This document shows positions 18,905 through 27,438 of a DNA stretch of 64,000 nt, in pieces (the first letter of the stretch is position 1; every line of letters starts with the position of its first letter). Origin of the DNA: Cellulosilyticum sp. I15G10I2 (lineage in GTDB: Bacteria > Bacillota > Clostridia > Lachnospirales > Cellulosilyticaceae); contig NZ_FMMP01000006.1 of NCBI RefSeq assembly GCF_900095725.1, positions 372,001-436,000 on the forward strand, given 5' to 3'. The notes under the pieces are model-generated. The model worked only from the letters and a program-made list of their open reading frames with translations. It was not told the origin of the DNA and made no database searches. The position numbers were made by a program, and so were the translations under genes.

Positions 18905-19055
18905 AGTGTAACGAAGATTTACCTAAGCAGATCGATAAGATATAAAAGGATTAAATAAAATTAAACAAGCACCCTCTATTCTTTCTTGTAATACTATATA
19001 GCAAGGGATAATTGCCAAAGACACAAGAAAAAAGGCAAAAAGTGGAGGTGAGTAT

Positions 19056-19802
19056 ATGACGAACATTGTAGAGATGCAACATATTTATAAAAGTTTTTAT
19101 ACAGAAAGTTCAGAAATACATGTGTTAGAAGATTTTAATCTAATATTACACTCTGGAAAAATTTTAGCGATTATAGGACCATCAGGAAGTGGTAAGTCAA
19201 CAATACTAAATATATTGACATCCCTTATAGCGCCTACAAGCGGAGAGGTTAAAATTAACGGCAAGATAGGCTATATGTTTCAAAGGGATCACTTGCTTGA
19301 ATGGCGTAATATTATAGACAATATTACGATAGGACTGGAAATCCAAAAGAAATTGGATGAAAAAGCTATTGATAAGATTGAAAAGCTTCTAAAAACTTAT
19401 GATTTATGGGAATTTAGAAAGCGTTATCCTAAAGAATTATCAGGGGGAATGAGACAAAGAGTAGCACTCATCAGAACCCTTGCGACTGATCCGGATTTGC
19501 TCCTCTTAGATGAGCCTTTTTCTGCCTTAGATTACCAGACTAGGCTACTTGTCAGTAATGACATATATAAAATTATTAAACAGGAGCATAAGGAGGCGAT
19601 ACTTGTAACCCATGATATTTCGGAAGCTATCTCTATGGCTGATGAGATCGCTGTACTGTCAAGAAGACCTGCGAAAATTAAGAAAACTTATGACATAAAT
19701 CTAACTATAGAAGGAGAAAAGACCCCTCTTATAGCAAGAAAAGCCCCTGAATTTAAAGATTACTTTGATACTTTATGGAAGGAGCTGGATATCTATGAGT
19801 AA
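19056..19802 (+). CDS. NitT/TauT-type ABC transporter ATP-binding protein
   Basis: The 248-residue nucleotide-binding domain has Walker A GPSGSGKST, a Q-loop in YMFQRDHLL, the signature LSGGMRQRVAL, Walker B LLLLDEPFSALD and the switch histidine in VTHDISEA. The length and the short N-terminal extension match the SsuB/TauB/NrtD class of ABC importers. It energises the permease at 19795 and works with the lipoprotein at 20673. The stop overlaps the permease start by 8 bases. I looked for a TPP riboswitch upstream because some members transport thiamine precursors, and saw none. Confidence 0.92.
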   Translation: MTNIVEMQHIYKSFYTESSEIHVLEDFNLILHSGKILAIIGPSGSGKSTILNILTSLIAPTSGEVKINGKIGYMFQRDHLLEWRNIIDNITIGLEIQKKLDEKAIDKIEKLLKTYDLWEFRKRYPKELSGGMRQRVALIRTLATDPDLLLLDEPFSALDYQTRLLVSNDIYKIIKQEHKEAILVTHDISEAISMADEIAVLSRRPAKIKKTYDINLTIEGEKTPLIARKAPEFKDYFDTLWKELDIYE

Positions 19803-20598
19803 TTTAGAAAAAAGTGAAGGCTATGAGCAATTTCTGAAAGAGAAGAAGAGAAAAAAGTATGTCATTTTATTTTGGCAGTTTTTTTTAATTGTGGGCTTTA
19901 TAAGCATATGGGAAATGCTTGCACGATATGGGGTAGTAAATACTTTTTTAGTTAGCAGTCCTTCGCAAATTTACAAACTATTTATCACTTATATTTCAGA
20001 TGGCAGTTTATTTAAACACATTGGTATATCTGTATGGGAAACAGTGCTAGGTTTTACATTCGGAACATTTTTTGGAATTATCATCGCGATTATATTATGG
20101 TGGTCAGATACTTTGGCTAAAATACTTGATCCGATTTTAGTTGTTCTTAATGCACTTCCTAAAACGGCTTTAGCCCCTATTCTTATTGTTTGGGCAGGTG
20201 CGGGTATACAAGGGATTGTTGTAACAGCTGTTACTATTTCTATCGTTACAACTATTTTGTCTGCCTATAATTATTTTGTGCATGCAGATGAGGAAAAAGT
20301 TAAGATGCTAAAAAGTTTTGGAGCAAGTAAACTACAAATTTTAACAAAGCTTATTTTACCTTCTAATATTCCTAATATCATTAATATTATCAAGATTAAT
20401 ATAGGTTTATCTTGGGTAGGTGTTATCGTAGGAGAATTTTTAGTTTCCAGATACGGTATAGGCTACTTGATTGTTTATGGTGGTCAAGTCTTTAGATTAG
20501 ATCTTGTAATGATGGGGGTAGCGGTACTTGCTGGATGTGCTTTTTTAATGTATGCAATAGTTAATGTTATAGAAAAATATATCTCACAAAAAGAGTAA
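19795..20598 (+). CDS. NitT/TauT-type ABC transporter permease
   Basis: The 267-residue protein has six membrane segments and the permease EAA-type loop (KMLKSFGASKLQILTKLILP at about 165-185), which contacts the ATPase. LNALPKTALAPILIVWAG is typical of SsuC/TauC permeases. The start at 19795 has an AAGGAG site at proper distance; a longer frame reaches back to 19765 without support. It overlaps the ATPase gene by 8 bases. It forms a homodimer in the membrane together with two ATPase subunits. Confidence 0.9.
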   Translation: MSNLEKSEGYEQFLKEKKRKKYVILFWQFFLIVGFISIWEMLARYGVVNTFLVSSPSQIYKLFITYISDGSLFKHIGISVWETVLGFTFGTFFGIIIAIILWWSDTLAKILDPILVVLNALPKTALAPILIVWAGAGIQGIVVTAVTISIVTTILSAYNYFVHADEEKVKMLKSFGASKLQILTKLILPSNIPNIINIIKINIGLSWVGVIVGEFLVSRYGIGYLIVYGGQVFRLDLVMMGVAVLAGCAFLMYAIVNVIEKYISQKE

Positions 20599-20672
20599 CC
20601 AATTAGTTGTAAAGTGAGTATCCTATATCAAGGAAATGTAAATGATTACCAAAATTAATTTGAGGTGAAGCT

Positions 20673-21674
20673 ATGAAAGGTTTAAGAGTAACATTAGCCA
20701 TAATTACAACGTTAATGCTTAGTATATTTAACATAGGATGCAGTAAGGGCGGCGTAACAGATATTAAAGTTGCAGAGGTAACACATTCTATATTTTATGC
20801 ACCACAATACGTAGCCCTTGAAAAAGGTTTCTTTGAAGAAGAGGGTTTAAAGGTAGAGCTTGTAGGGGCACAAGGTGCAGACAAAACAATGGCAGCTTTA
20901 TTATCAGGAGAAGTACAAATAGGTTTTATGGGACCAGAAGCCTCCATTTATGTATATAATCAAGGCAGTAAGGACTATGCCATTAATTTTGCACAAGTTA
21001 CTAAAAGGGACGGAAGTTTTCTTGTATCCCGAGTAAATGAACCAGAGTTTAAATTTGAAAACTTAAAAGGAAAAGAAGTTATTGGCGGCAGAAAAGGCGG
21101 AGTTCCGGAAATGACGCTTGAATATGTACTTAAAAATAATGGACTTACAATTGGTGAAGCAAATAGTGATGTCAATGTAAGGACAGATATCCAATTTGCT
21201 GCAATGGGAGGCGCTTTTACAGGGGGCGAAGGAGATTATGTAACACTTTTTGAACCTGTAGCTACTTCACTTGAAAAAGCGGGGTTAGGTTATATAGTAG
21301 CTTCAATCGGAAAGGAATCAGGAGAAATTCCGTACACAGCTTATTGTGCACTTGAGAGTTATATGAAAAAACATCCAGATATTATTCAGAAATTCACAAA
21401 TGCTATCTATAAGGGGCAACAATTTGTAATGAATCATTCTGCTGAAGAAATCGCACCTATTATTGCACCACAATTTAAAGAACTAAGTCATGAGGATTTA
21501 GTTACAGTTATTGAAAGATATAAAGCTATTGATGCTTGGTGTAGTGACCCAGTCTTAAAAGAAGAGAGTTTAAACCGCTTAATGGACGTAATGGAACTTG
21601 CCGGGGAGTTAGATAAAAGAGCTGAATACAGCCAAATCGTAAATACAGATTTTGCAAAGAAAGCTATGAAATAA
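20673..21674 (+). CDS. ABC transporter substrate-binding lipoprotein (SsuA/THI5-like)
   Basis: The 333-residue product has a lipoprotein signal peptide with the cleavage cysteine at residue 23 (FNIGC); the asparagine at -3 is less usual. The mature part has the NMT1/THI5-like fold seen in NitT/TauT systems: APQYVALEKGFFEEEGLKVE in the first lobe and MAALLSGEVQIGFMGPEA in the ligand-contact region. It captures a small molecule outside the cell for the transporter encoded just upstream. Candidates known for this class are sulfonates, nitrate or bicarbonate, and pyrimidine or thiamine precursors. The sequence does not choose between them. Confidence 0.9.
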   Translation: MKGLRVTLAIITTLMLSIFNIGCSKGGVTDIKVAEVTHSIFYAPQYVALEKGFFEEEGLKVELVGAQGADKTMAALLSGEVQIGFMGPEASIYVYNQGSKDYAINFAQVTKRDGSFLVSRVNEPEFKFENLKGKEVIGGRKGGVPEMTLEYVLKNNGLTIGEANSDVNVRTDIQFAAMGGAFTGGEGDYVTLFEPVATSLEKAGLGYIVASIGKESGEIPYTAYCALESYMKKHPDIIQKFTNAIYKGQQFVMNHSAEEIAPIIAPQFKELSHEDLVTVIERYKAIDAWCSDPVLKEESLNRLMDVMELAGELDKRAEYSQIVNTDFAKKAMK

Positions 21675-21679
21675 CCTAT

Positions 21680-21716
21680 AATAAGGCTGATCTTGATGAC
21701 TAAGATCGGCCTTATT
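21680..21716. terminator. Bidirectional terminator between ABC lipoprotein and ferredoxin genes
   Basis: A 15-bp stem with one G-U pair (21680-21694 with 21702-21716) lies between convergent genes. It is flanked by A- and T-rich ends. Confidence 0.85.
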
Positions 21717-21723
21717 ATTGCTA

Positions 21724-23004
21724 TTAGTTAACAGAACGCGCTTTTGAAGCGAGTAACCGATCAAGATAAATAGATTTAAGCTGTTTACTTGCAAGCATTT
21801 GTTTAATAGGCGGCAAGCTTAAAATACTTGAGAGCACGGCAGCCATAGCGCGGTGACTCATAAAAGCTTTATTATCACATATTAAATCTACAAGGGTACC
21901 TTTTTCAATAGCCATAAGCACTGTACGGTGCGTAGTATTTGCAGGTGTTAATATTTTTTTAGTTCTTCGTAACAAGGTAATACTTCCGTTTGGACAATTA
22001 CGTGCACAAACCCCACAGCCAAGACAAAGATCAGGATGAGGTTCGCGTCTTGTGGGTTGTATAGTAGGATCCTTTGTTTTTTCAATACAAGCTACAGGAC
22101 ATATGCGCTCACATTTGCCACAATTTATACAGGTATGGGCGTTAATATTAGGGAAAAAGGAAGTTGTTTCAATAGGATTTAACATCCCAAAACGTTTAGC
22201 GGTAGTCATTGCTTCACAGCAACAGCCACAGCAATTGCATAAAAAACTAACCCCTTCTCTTACATTTTCTCCACATTGTACAAGGTTATTCTCGTAGGCT
22301 ATGTGAAGAAGTTCAAGGCCCTCAGAAACATCCACTGTTCTTGCATATCCATATTTAGTAAGAGAACTAGCGGTAGCCCCAAAGGTCATACAGATATCTA
22401 GAGGCGCATTACATGCCTGATCTAAATGATGCATTTTATGTCTGCAATAGCAAGTGCTTATACCTATACTAGAAGCTGTCTGAATCACATGGCTGGCTCT
22501 TTCGAAGTCTAATATATAAATTTCATTATCAGCACTTAGGACAGGTTCTTGAATAAAAGTCCTTCCAAATTTAGTCTCAGTAGAAAAAAACAAGTCTTTT
22601 ATAAAATCTTCTTCGACGTTAATATATTGATGATAAAGCTCGCTAAGAAGTTTTTGGTTAACATCCTCTCGCATACGCATCATAGAAAACTCAAAAAAAC
22701 CTACCATAGGAGGGGGCAGAAAATAAGTTGTTTTACCGTGATTATTCATATCCAATAAAACACCTTTAGCACATAATTTTTCCAAAATCTTTAAGGTATT
22801 ATATTCACTTAGATTCCATGTTTTAGCCGCTTTCTTCAAAGTAAAAGGTCTAATAGGAAGCTTGGAGGCCATTTTGGCTTCTTCCTCAGTAAAGAGGAGT
22901 TCTAATATTTGATATAAGGTATTTGAAGGAGGTGCTCCTTGAGGAAATTTATTTAATCTTTGCTGTAAGCTTTTATAGACTTCTTTACCAACTATGTGAC
23001 TCAT
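21724..23004 (-). CDS. Winged-helix/4Fe-4S dicluster fusion protein
   Basis: The 426-residue product has an N-terminal part that looks like a winged helix (about residues 45-105, PFTLKKAAKTWNLSEYNTLK). A central domain follows with CYCRHK, a cysteine in DICMTFG and a CNCCGCCC cluster. Next come two classical 4Fe-4S motifs, CINCGKCERICPVAC and CLGCGVCARNCPNGS. This architecture occurs in uncharacterised clostridial ferredoxin-like proteins. The start is taken at 23004, six bases after GGAGG; an upstream ATG at 23022 has no RBS. It may couple a redox signal to DNA binding or serve as an electron carrier; neither is proven. It is a single gene, convergent with the ABC operon. Confidence 0.78.
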   Translation of the reverse strand: MSHIVGKEVYKSLQQRLNKFPQGAPPSNTLYQILELLFTEEEAKMASKLPIRPFTLKKAAKTWNLSEYNTLKILEKLCAKGVLLDMNNHGKTTYFLPPPMVGFFEFSMMRMREDVNQKLLSELYHQYINVEEDFIKDLFFSTETKFGRTFIQEPVLSADNEIYILDFERASHVIQTASSIGISTCYCRHKMHHLDQACNAPLDICMTFGATASSLTKYGYARTVDVSEGLELLHIAYENNLVQCGENVREGVSFLCNCCGCCCEAMTTAKRFGMLNPIETTSFFPNINAHTCINCGKCERICPVACIEKTKDPTIQPTRREPHPDLCLGCGVCARNCPNGSITLLRRTKKILTPANTTHRTVLMAIEKGTLVDLICDNKAFMSHRAMAAVLSSILSLPPIKQMLASKQLKSIYLDRLLASKARSVN

Positions 23005-23181
23005 CTTTTGCCTCCAATTCATTCAATATAAAAAATGTAACATTATTTTGCGTTTTTGTAAATTCAAATGAACGGCCAGATAACTTTTATTTTATTGTGA
23101 AAAGGTTTTTAAATCTTCTTTAGATTTGGTATAATACTTTTATTATTCAAAAGTAAAAGAACAGGCTAAAAGGGAGATGCT

Positions 23182-23538
23182 ATGTTTATTTTTATTGATA
23201 TTACGCAGTTAACTAAAGAATTGAAACGCTTATATGATGTTTGTATAAAGTGCCGGCATAATAGGGAGCTGATCCTCATTAAAACTTATCGTTGTTTTAG
23301 AATTTTCTTTATCCCAGTATGGCATTGGCATGAAAAATATTATATTGTAGACCCTGGGTGTGGCGCGACTTATCAAATAAGTGAAGAGGATGCTATTTTA
23401 GTTAAGTATGAAAAGAAATCTATTAATGCGTGTCAAGTAATTGAAGCGCATCAAACAACCTTAATGTGTCTGGGATGTCACAAACAGCTCGATCAAGATT
23501 ATGATTTTTGCCCTTATTGTGGGCAAAAAAGAAAGTAG
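23182..23538 (+). CDS. Small zinc-ribbon protein
   Basis: The 118-residue product has a CIKC knuckle (about residues 22-25) and a C-terminal zinc ribbon, CLGC-x13-CPYCGQ (about 94-115). The middle has WHWHEKYYIVDPGCGATYQI, typical of zinc-ribbon proteins in Firmicutes with a short beta domain between the metal knuckles. The RBS AAAGGGAGATGCT precedes the ATG. A TATAAT lies about 50 bases upstream. It is followed after three bases by the cysteine-cluster gene, so the two are cotranscribed. The function is unknown. Confidence 0.75.
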   Translation: MFIFIDITQLTKELKRLYDVCIKCRHNRELILIKTYRCFRIFFIPVWHWHEKYYIVDPGCGATYQISEEDAILVKYEKKSINACQVIEAHQTTLMCLGCHKQLDQDYDFCPYCGQKRK

Positions 23539-23541
23539 GAT

Positions 23542-23805
23542 ATGATAATGAAATGTAGAGCATACTGTGCGGCATGTTGTATTGCCCCGTCTATTAGCTC
23601 GCCGATACCTGGCATGCTAAATGGTAAAAAAGCAGGGGAAAGATGTGTTCAGTTAGACGAGCATAACCGGTGTAGGGTGTTTAATAGTGAGATGAGGCCT
23701 GCTGTATGTGCTAATCTACAGCCAAGCCGAGAGATGTGTGGTTTAACTCAAAAAGACGCTTTAGCATATTTAACAAAATTACAAAAGGAAACGGACCCTA
23801 GTTAG
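23542..23805 (+). CDS. YkgJ-like cysteine cluster protein
   Basis: The 87-residue product has the CxxxCxxCC arrangement (CRAYCAACC), then GERCVQLDEHNRCRVFN and RPAVCANLQPS. This set of conserved cysteines defines the YkgJ/COG0727-type zinc- or iron-chelating proteins. Start codons at 23542 and 23548 are both possible. The three-base spacing from the zinc-ribbon gene and 35-base spacing to ybaK suggest one operon. The role is unknown; metal binding is expected from the cysteines. Confidence 0.75.
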   Translation: MIMKCRAYCAACCIAPSISSPIPGMLNGKKAGERCVQLDEHNRCRVFNSEMRPAVCANLQPSREMCGLTQKDALAYLTKLQKETDPS

Positions 23806-23840
23806 AATATAAAGTATAATGATAAAGAGGATAAATAGAT

Positions 23841-24317
23841 ATGCCAGTGATTAAAACCAATGCAATGAGAATATTAGATAAAGCTCAAATTACTTATGAA
23901 GTAAATACCTATGATACCACAGATGGACATCTAGATGGATTAGCCGTCGCAAAAAAAATAAATAAAGATCCAGAGCAAGTTTTTAAGACGCTTGTTGCAA
24001 GTGGACATTCTAAAATAAATTATATATTTGTTATTCCGGTAGGGGAAGAGCTTGATTTAAAAAAAGGAAGTGCGCTCACCAGAGAAAAAAGTATAGAGAT
24101 GCTGCCACTTAAAGAGCTTCAAAAAACTACAGGGTACGTAAGAGGCGGATGCTCACCTATTGGGATGAAAAAATTATATAAAACTTACATTCATGATACA
24201 GCACAAAATTATGATTCTATAACTTTAAGCGGAGGTAAAGTAGGTGTTCAAATAACACTTTCTCCGATTAGCTTAAAAGATCTCGTTCAAGCAGAATTTC
24301 AAAGCATAATTAAATAA
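23841..24317 (+). CDS. ybaK: Cys-tRNA(Pro)/Cys-tRNA(Cys) deacylase YbaK/EbsC
   Basis: The 158-residue product matches YbaK over its full length: QVFKTLVASGH, then FVIPVGEELDLKK, and GYVRGGCSPIGMKK, which forms the active-site region. YbaK trans-edits Cys wrongly attached to tRNA-Pro by ProRS. It acts in the cytosol, often with ProRS. The gene ends just before a strong bidirectional terminator and is probably the last gene of the short operon that begins at 23182. Confidence 0.93.
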   Translation: MPVIKTNAMRILDKAQITYEVNTYDTTDGHLDGLAVAKKINKDPEQVFKTLVASGHSKINYIFVIPVGEELDLKKGSALTREKSIEMLPLKELQKTTGYVRGGCSPIGMKKLYKTYIHDTAQNYDSITLSGGKVGVQITLSPISLKDLVQAEFQSIIK

Positions 24318-24325
24318 AGCAGATA

Positions 24326-24361
24326 AAAATAAACGAGATGACAAGTCATCTCGTTTATTTT
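24326..24361. terminator. Bidirectional terminator after ybaK
   Basis: A perfect 17-bp stem (24326-24342 with 24345-24361) with A- and T-run ends lies between convergent genes. It touches the stop codon of the minus-strand gene. Confidence 0.93.
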
Positions 24362-25458
24362 TACTCTTTAACATAAACCGTATAATAGCCTAATAATAAA
24401 TCAACCATTCTGCCGTAACTTTTTGTACCGTCAGATATGCCGTTTACTTTAAGGTAAGCATCATTCATTTTACTGGATATATTTTCGACCTTGCCTTCAT
24501 ACTGTTTCCAAAATGCATGATTACGTCCGATATCCTCAATAACATGCTTGGATAAGTTTCGATTAAGTTCTTGCAGCAGACTTGGGTTATCCTGTGCCAG
24601 CGCTTGGGCAGTGTGGGTTAAGGCTAATAAATAACCAGAATATTTAAAATCTATATCAGGATGCAGTTTGCAGGTTACAAAGGCAATGAAGTTAGCTTCA
24701 TCTTCATTGGCATAGCCTCTTTGATGGGCCATCTCATGCATAGTTGTAGCAGGGATAGATAGATCAAGTACAGAAATATTAACATTTGCTTCAGCTGTAA
24801 AAGGAAAGTAAATACCAGCTATACCAGTATAATTCATTACCTCAGAAGTTAAGATAGGCTTTGGACGGCCATAGTTGCCTGCTAGACTAGGAAATAGCTT
24901 AGCTGCTTCGTTATAACCTAAATGGGCTCTTTCAAATACGCTCCTATAACCATTAGTGATTACCATATAGCCGTCTTTATCTCTTGAGGTTTGTTCGCTT
25001 AAATGATTTGTTTCTTCAATAAGATACGTATAAAGTTCCGCAAGTTCAAAGGTACTATGCTTAGTGATATCGATACCTATAGTCTCTCCAAAATGAGGTC
25101 TTAAATAATTAAAGCCCCACATACTCATAAACAAAAAATAAAGAATAGATAAAGCTGCTAAAGTATTTAAGATGAAATGCAGAAGTATCTTATGCCATGA
25201 TTTTGTGTCTTTATAAAGGCGCCATAATATATAAATAATATAAGAGACACAGAGTGGTACAATCCCGTAAATGAGAAGTTCAGATAAAGAAAAAGGGAAG
25301 AGACCTGTGATCTTACTTAAACTTTGGATAAATGCTTTGTTAAGTGTCAAAGAGTAAAATGATTCACTTGCGTGTGGATAGATTGAAAACAAATAGTGGA
25401 GGAATAGAGCGAAGGGAACGAGTAGTAGACACAATAATTTAAGTTTAATTTTTCTCAT
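24361..25458 (-). CDS. DUF3810 membrane protein with HExxH motif
   Basis: The 365-residue product has three N-terminal membrane segments (about residues 8-25, 48-68 and 85-110) and a soluble C-terminal domain. That domain carries TTMHEMAHQRGYANEDEANF, an HExxH zinc-peptidase-like motif followed by a possible third ligand glutamate. The layout matches DUF3810. The start is taken at 25458 because GAGGAGG lies six bases upstream; an ATG at 25473 lies before this RBS. The catalytic activity of the family is not established. It probably acts at the outer face of the membrane or just inside it. Confidence 0.82.
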   Translation of the reverse strand: MRKIKLKLLCLLLVPFALFLHYLFSIYPHASESFYSLTLNKAFIQSLSKITGLFPFSLSELLIYGIVPLCVSYIIYILWRLYKDTKSWHKILLHFILNTLAALSILYFLFMSMWGFNYLRPHFGETIGIDITKHSTFELAELYTYLIEETNHLSEQTSRDKDGYMVITNGYRSVFERAHLGYNEAAKLFPSLAGNYGRPKPILTSEVMNYTGIAGIYFPFTAEANVNISVLDLSIPATTMHEMAHQRGYANEDEANFIAFVTCKLHPDIDFKYSGYLLALTHTAQALAQDNPSLLQELNRNLSKHVIEDIGRNHAFWKQYEGKVENISSKMNDAYLKVNGISDGTKSYGRMVDLLLGYYTVYVKE

Positions 25459-25604
25459 GCTAAACCTCCTCATATGGGTTCATAAAGTGAGTAAAAAAAA
25501 TACTTTAATAACATTATACACTAGATTTAACATATATGTAACACATAACATAAAAAAATAAATATATAAATTATGTAAACTTAAATGGAATGAAATAGAT
25601 ACTT

Positions 25605-26474
25605 CTAAATAGTATTTAACCAATTTTGAAGCGACTCTAAGCGTTCTAAGGTTTCTTGATACCCATCATTATAGAGCGCTTTAAGTTTAATAGAATCCTT
25701 CTCAAAGCGATCAACTTTTAGTGGCGCCTGTGGCCTCAAGACATAAATGAGTCCCTCTTTTTCTAATTGTTCAATTTGCTTGAGTGCATCATTATATTTT
25801 TGGTGCCTTATCTTAATCTTTTCGATAACACGGGGATATTTTTTAAGATAAATACATGAAAGCTGATGGAGGATTTTAGAGTATGTTTTCTGATAATCTG
25901 CATTGCGGGTCAGTATAACAACGTGATACTGATTACCGTCATCAATAGACTTCTGAATAGGAATAGGGTCTGTTATACCACCATCCAGATAAAATGCATC
26001 TTTAATTTTTACAGCTTTAGCAATAAGGGGCAAACTGCTTGATGCTCGGAGGATTTGATTCGTTTCTAATTCGTGAGAAACTTTTTTAGGTTCGAAGTAA
26101 ACGCACTCCCCAGTTTCACAATGCGTTGCCCCCACTTTAAAGGTAACGTCCGCTTGTTTAAAGGTCTCAAAATCAAATCGGTCCAGCTTATTAGGCAGTT
26201 CATCAAATAAAAAATTCATTCCAAAGTAGCTGCCTTCTTTAAAAAGATTTAAAAAGTTAATGAAGCGTTTATCAGTCACCCATTCTGTATAAATTCTATT
26301 ATTGCGCTTAGGTTGATTAGAAATATAGCTGCAAGAAGTATTTGCACCAGCCGATACAGCTACAATATAGGGGAAGTGGATGTGATTGTTGCTAAAAGCT
26401 TCTAATACACCACTGGTATATGCCCCTCTCATCCCTCCGCCTTCTACAATAAGACCTATTTTTTTATCTAGCAC
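25605..26474 (-). CDS. Patatin-like phospholipase, YjjU/RssA type
   Basis: The 289-residue product has the patatin oxyanion segment GGGMRGAYTSGVLEAF, the serine motif in VAVSAGANTS (A-x-S-x-G instead of G-x-S-x-G) and the catalytic aspartate in YLDGGITDPIP. The overall pattern, including RASSSLPLIA and the lysine-rich C-terminus, agrees with E. coli YjjU. The predicted activity is acyl-ester hydrolysis on lipids, in the cytosol or at the membrane. It starts at GTG with AAGGTG upstream. The neighbours are DUF3810 and DedA genes on the same strand, all apparently membrane-related, with gaps of about 120-150 bases. Confidence 0.88.
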   Translation of the reverse strand: MLDKKIGLIVEGGGMRGAYTSGVLEAFSNNHIHFPYIVAVSAGANTSCSYISNQPKRNNRIYTEWVTDKRFINFLNLFKEGSYFGMNFLFDELPNKLDRFDFETFKQADVTFKVGATHCETGECVYFEPKKVSHELETNQILRASSSLPLIAKAVKIKDAFYLDGGITDPIPIQKSIDDGNQYHVVILTRNADYQKTYSKILHQLSCIYLKKYPRVIEKIKIRHQKYNDALKQIEQLEKEGLIYVLRPQAPLKVDRFEKDSIKLKALYNDGYQETLERLESLQNWLNTI

Positions 26475-26596
26475 GTATACACCTTCTTTGGTTTAAGATA
26501 GTCATAATTATATTAATTTCTAAATTATTATAATATTTAATGTGAATAAACTCAAGTGTGGTTTGGATTTTGATGAGAAGAATCTTATGGTATGTA

Positions 26597-27214
26597 TTAT
26601 GATTTTTTCTTAGTAAGCAGATATTTTTTTGTAAGAAGTCCTAAAAAAATAAGTATAGAAGCGTATATAATAAGATGCGTATAGGTCCGCATGAGAGCAT
26701 TTATAAGGCTAAGATTATTACCAATATAAAAACCAAGACTTAGGAGTATTAAATTCCATAGGGCTATACCCACAGAGGAATAAAGAATAAATTGCCCGAA
26801 GGGCATATGATTAATGCCTGCAAATATTGAGATATAAGTCCGTGTAAGGGGAATCACTCGGGTTAAAAGTACGGCCCAATCGCCATAGCGATTAAACCAG
26901 CGATTAAAAATATAGAATGCTTTTGCGGCGTTTTTAGAGTGATTAGACAGCCAGTTTAATAGAGGCGTACCGCCAAGTTTACCTATAAGATAGCAAATCC
27001 AAGAACCCATAAGGCCTGCAAGAATACTTATTAAAAATACAAATAAAAATTGAAGATTTGTTTGATTAATCTTTAGCCCTATAAAAGGTAATACGATTTC
27101 ACTAGGAATAGGGAAGCAGGCGTATTCAAGACCTATAATTGCAAAAATGCCTAAATAACCTAATTGATTAATGAGTGACATAAGACATTTAATGAGATTT
27201 GTAGCGGATAACAT
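26597..27214 (-). CDS. DedA/SNARE-associated family membrane protein
   Basis: The 205-residue product has the DedA features EYACFPIPSEIVLPFIG near the N-terminus and a basic-glycine stretch, RWFNRYGDWAVLLTRVIPLTRTYIS (split here as RWFNRYGDWAVLLTR and VIPLTRTYIS), in the middle. Five or six membrane segments are expected. DedA proteins of the UptA type recycle undecaprenyl phosphate or move phospholipids; which applies here is unknown. The start has GAAGGAATACTTAA upstream. It is divergent from the ABC-F gene at 27439. Confidence 0.88.
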   Translation of the reverse strand: MLSATNLIKCLMSLINQLGYLGIFAIIGLEYACFPIPSEIVLPFIGLKINQTNLQFLFVFLISILAGLMGSWICYLIGKLGGTPLLNWLSNHSKNAAKAFYIFNRWFNRYGDWAVLLTRVIPLTRTYISIFAGINHMPFGQFILYSSVGIALWNLILLSLGFYIGNNLSLINALMRTYTHLIIYASILIFLGLLTKKYLLTKKKS

Positions 27215-27438
27215 TTAAGTATTCCTTCTTTCTATATAAGAATTGTCCTACTTCATTTAATACTATGAGTATGAGTAAAAAGTTTAGAGTAGTACAAATA
27301 AATAATTGAAATAGTGTGAAGCGTGCGCTGTGATTTAAACTGTGCGGATTTTAAGTGTAAAATATAACTCTAGCATAAATAGAGGTTACATGTTATACTA
27401 TCCCTTGATAAACAATGAGATAAAAGGATGATTAAAAA

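Noticed and set aside
18909-19055. A TPP riboswitch upstream of the THI5/SsuA-type ABC transporter
   Set aside because: The CTGAGA and ACCTGATCTGGA-type core elements of the thiamine riboswitch are not present; only ordinary AT-rich promoter-like sequence is seen.
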